Source: CAYYED01 sp964470785
GTDB lineage: Bacteria; Patescibacteriota; Minisyncoccia; Minisyncoccales; PEYH01
NCBI GenBank assembly: GCA_964470785.1
Contig: CAYYED010000018.1
Location: forward strand, 1 to 18,003
DNA length: 18,003 nt
Direction: 5' to 3'
Part shown: in pieces, positions 17,688 to 18,003 of the stretch
Numbering within the stretch: position 1 is the stretch's first letter
How the letters are laid out: each line of letters starts with the position of its first letter
The notes under the pieces: model-generated
The model's input: only the letters and a program-made list of their open reading frames with translations
What the model was told of the DNA's origin: nothing
The model's database searches: none
Position numbers and translations under genes: made by a program

Positions 17688-17828
17688 GGACCCTGTTTCT
17701 GTCTTTGGACCATTTTTCCGGCACTAACTTTTTTCCTCGGGAGCCCTATATTTGCATATCCTTCGGGGCATGCGTGCGGGCACCCACTTGGATATTTCCC
17801 GGAAAAAACCAAGAAAAGAGCAGGGTCC
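17688..17828 (+). ncRNA. ssrS: 6S RNA candidate
   Basis: A predicted transcript of about 141 bases. The closing stem has GGACCCTG (17688-17695) with CAGGGTCC (17821-17828), TTTGG with CCAAG (17704-17708, 17809-17813) and TTTTTCCGG (17713-17721) with CCGGAAAAA (17799-17807). A large internal loop follows (17722-17738 and 17786-17798). The apical stem is GGGAGCCC (17739-17746) with GGGCACCC (17778-17785), one A-A mismatch. The tip hairpin GCATATCC/GGGCATGC has a TTCG tetraloop. A rod with central bubble and apical stem is the 6S architecture, which binds RNA polymerase by mimicking an open promoter. The fold and promoter are seen; the 6S identity is inferred, and the length is shorter than the usual 180-200. 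Confidence 0.62.
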
Positions 17829-17885
17829 TTGCGTGTATTTATAAAGAAGCGAAAAGCTAAAAACTAAAAGCGTAAAATTAAAGTG

Positions 17886-18003
17886 CAAAATTTAAAGCAT
17901 ACTTCAAATTTTCAATTTTCAATTTTCAATTTTCAATCAATTTTCAATTCTTAAATTTTCAATTGAAAATTAGGAAATTGAGAAATTGTTAAATTCATTC
18001 GTA
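17886..18003. repeat. AATTTTCAATT-type repeat block, right of the 6S candidate
   Basis: Five TTTTCAA copies (17908-17947), the 18-bp perfect palindrome AATTTTCAATTGAAAATT (17954-17971), and the phrase AAATTGTTAAATTCATT also found at 17561-17577. It runs off the window edge. Confidence 0.6.

Noticed and set aside
17414..18003. tRNA, tmRNA or SRP RNA in the terminal non-coding region
   Set aside because: No cloverleaf or CCA end, no tag reading frame, and no SRP GGAA/GNAR loop motif was found; the fold there suits a 6S-type rod.

Overview
The window is AT-rich DNA from a bacterium with a compact genome. It uses the standard bacterial code: TGA serves as a stop, for example in the ATGA overlaps at 1081-1084 and 2843-2846. 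Several traits point to a Candidate Phyla Radiation (Patescibacteria, Parcubacteria-like) genome. Shine-Dalgarno sequences are almost absent. Some promoters lie only about 12 bases from the start codon. The window also has a long-insert nucleoside diphosphate kinase, an RRM protein, a DUF5320/DUF134 pair, and many palindromic repeats in short intergenic gaps. This assignment is inference; no rRNA or other marker gene is present to prove it.

Layout. 1-1760: the end of an F1Fo ATP synthase operon (partial atpD, then atpC), followed by a probable C-terminal remnant of a DUF6580-type membrane protein. 1761-3700: an ABC-2 exporter (ATPase plus permease) ending in a terminator. 3700-4500: an intergenic region dense in structure (G-quadruplex motif, long imperfect palindrome, three further hairpins), then a Phd/RelE toxin-antitoxin pair with a visible promoter and operator-like palindrome. 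4500-7440: a cold-shock protein gene with a strong promoter and long leader, a possible small RNA or attenuator, a small ORF that looks like a decayed DEAD-box helicase end, typA/bipA, and a headless gene fragment. 7440-8261: a DUF5320 Gly-rich protein and a DUF134 DNA-binding protein behind a promoter whose -10 lies inside an 18-bp near-perfect palindrome.

8274-14604 is an ion-transport block. Two divergent Na+/Ca2+-exchanger-like proteins (one on the minus strand, one on the plus) bracket a DUF389 membrane protein, a small CxxC (DUF1858-like) protein, an RRM RNA-binding protein and a full-length P2-type cation ATPase. Both exchangers have lost the glutamate of their first alpha repeat and kept that of the second. 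14605-15141 holds a perfect-palindrome terminator, a MITE-like element with terminal inverted repeats and a 7-bp target duplication, a single-cluster ferredoxin, and a three-way-junction inverted-repeat element. 15142-17413 encodes a short-chain dehydrogenase, an exported ComEC-like metallo-beta-lactamase protein and ndk, the last two overlapping by 55 bases.

The last 590 bases contain no protein gene. They hold twin 35-bp hairpins and AATTTTCAATT-type repeats. Between two blocks of those repeats lies a promoter-driven RNA (about 17688-17828) that folds into closing stem, large internal loop and apical stem, the architecture of 6S RNA. The most interesting items are this 6S candidate, the MITE, the paired exchangers, and the palindromic operator of the DUF5320/DUF134 unit.
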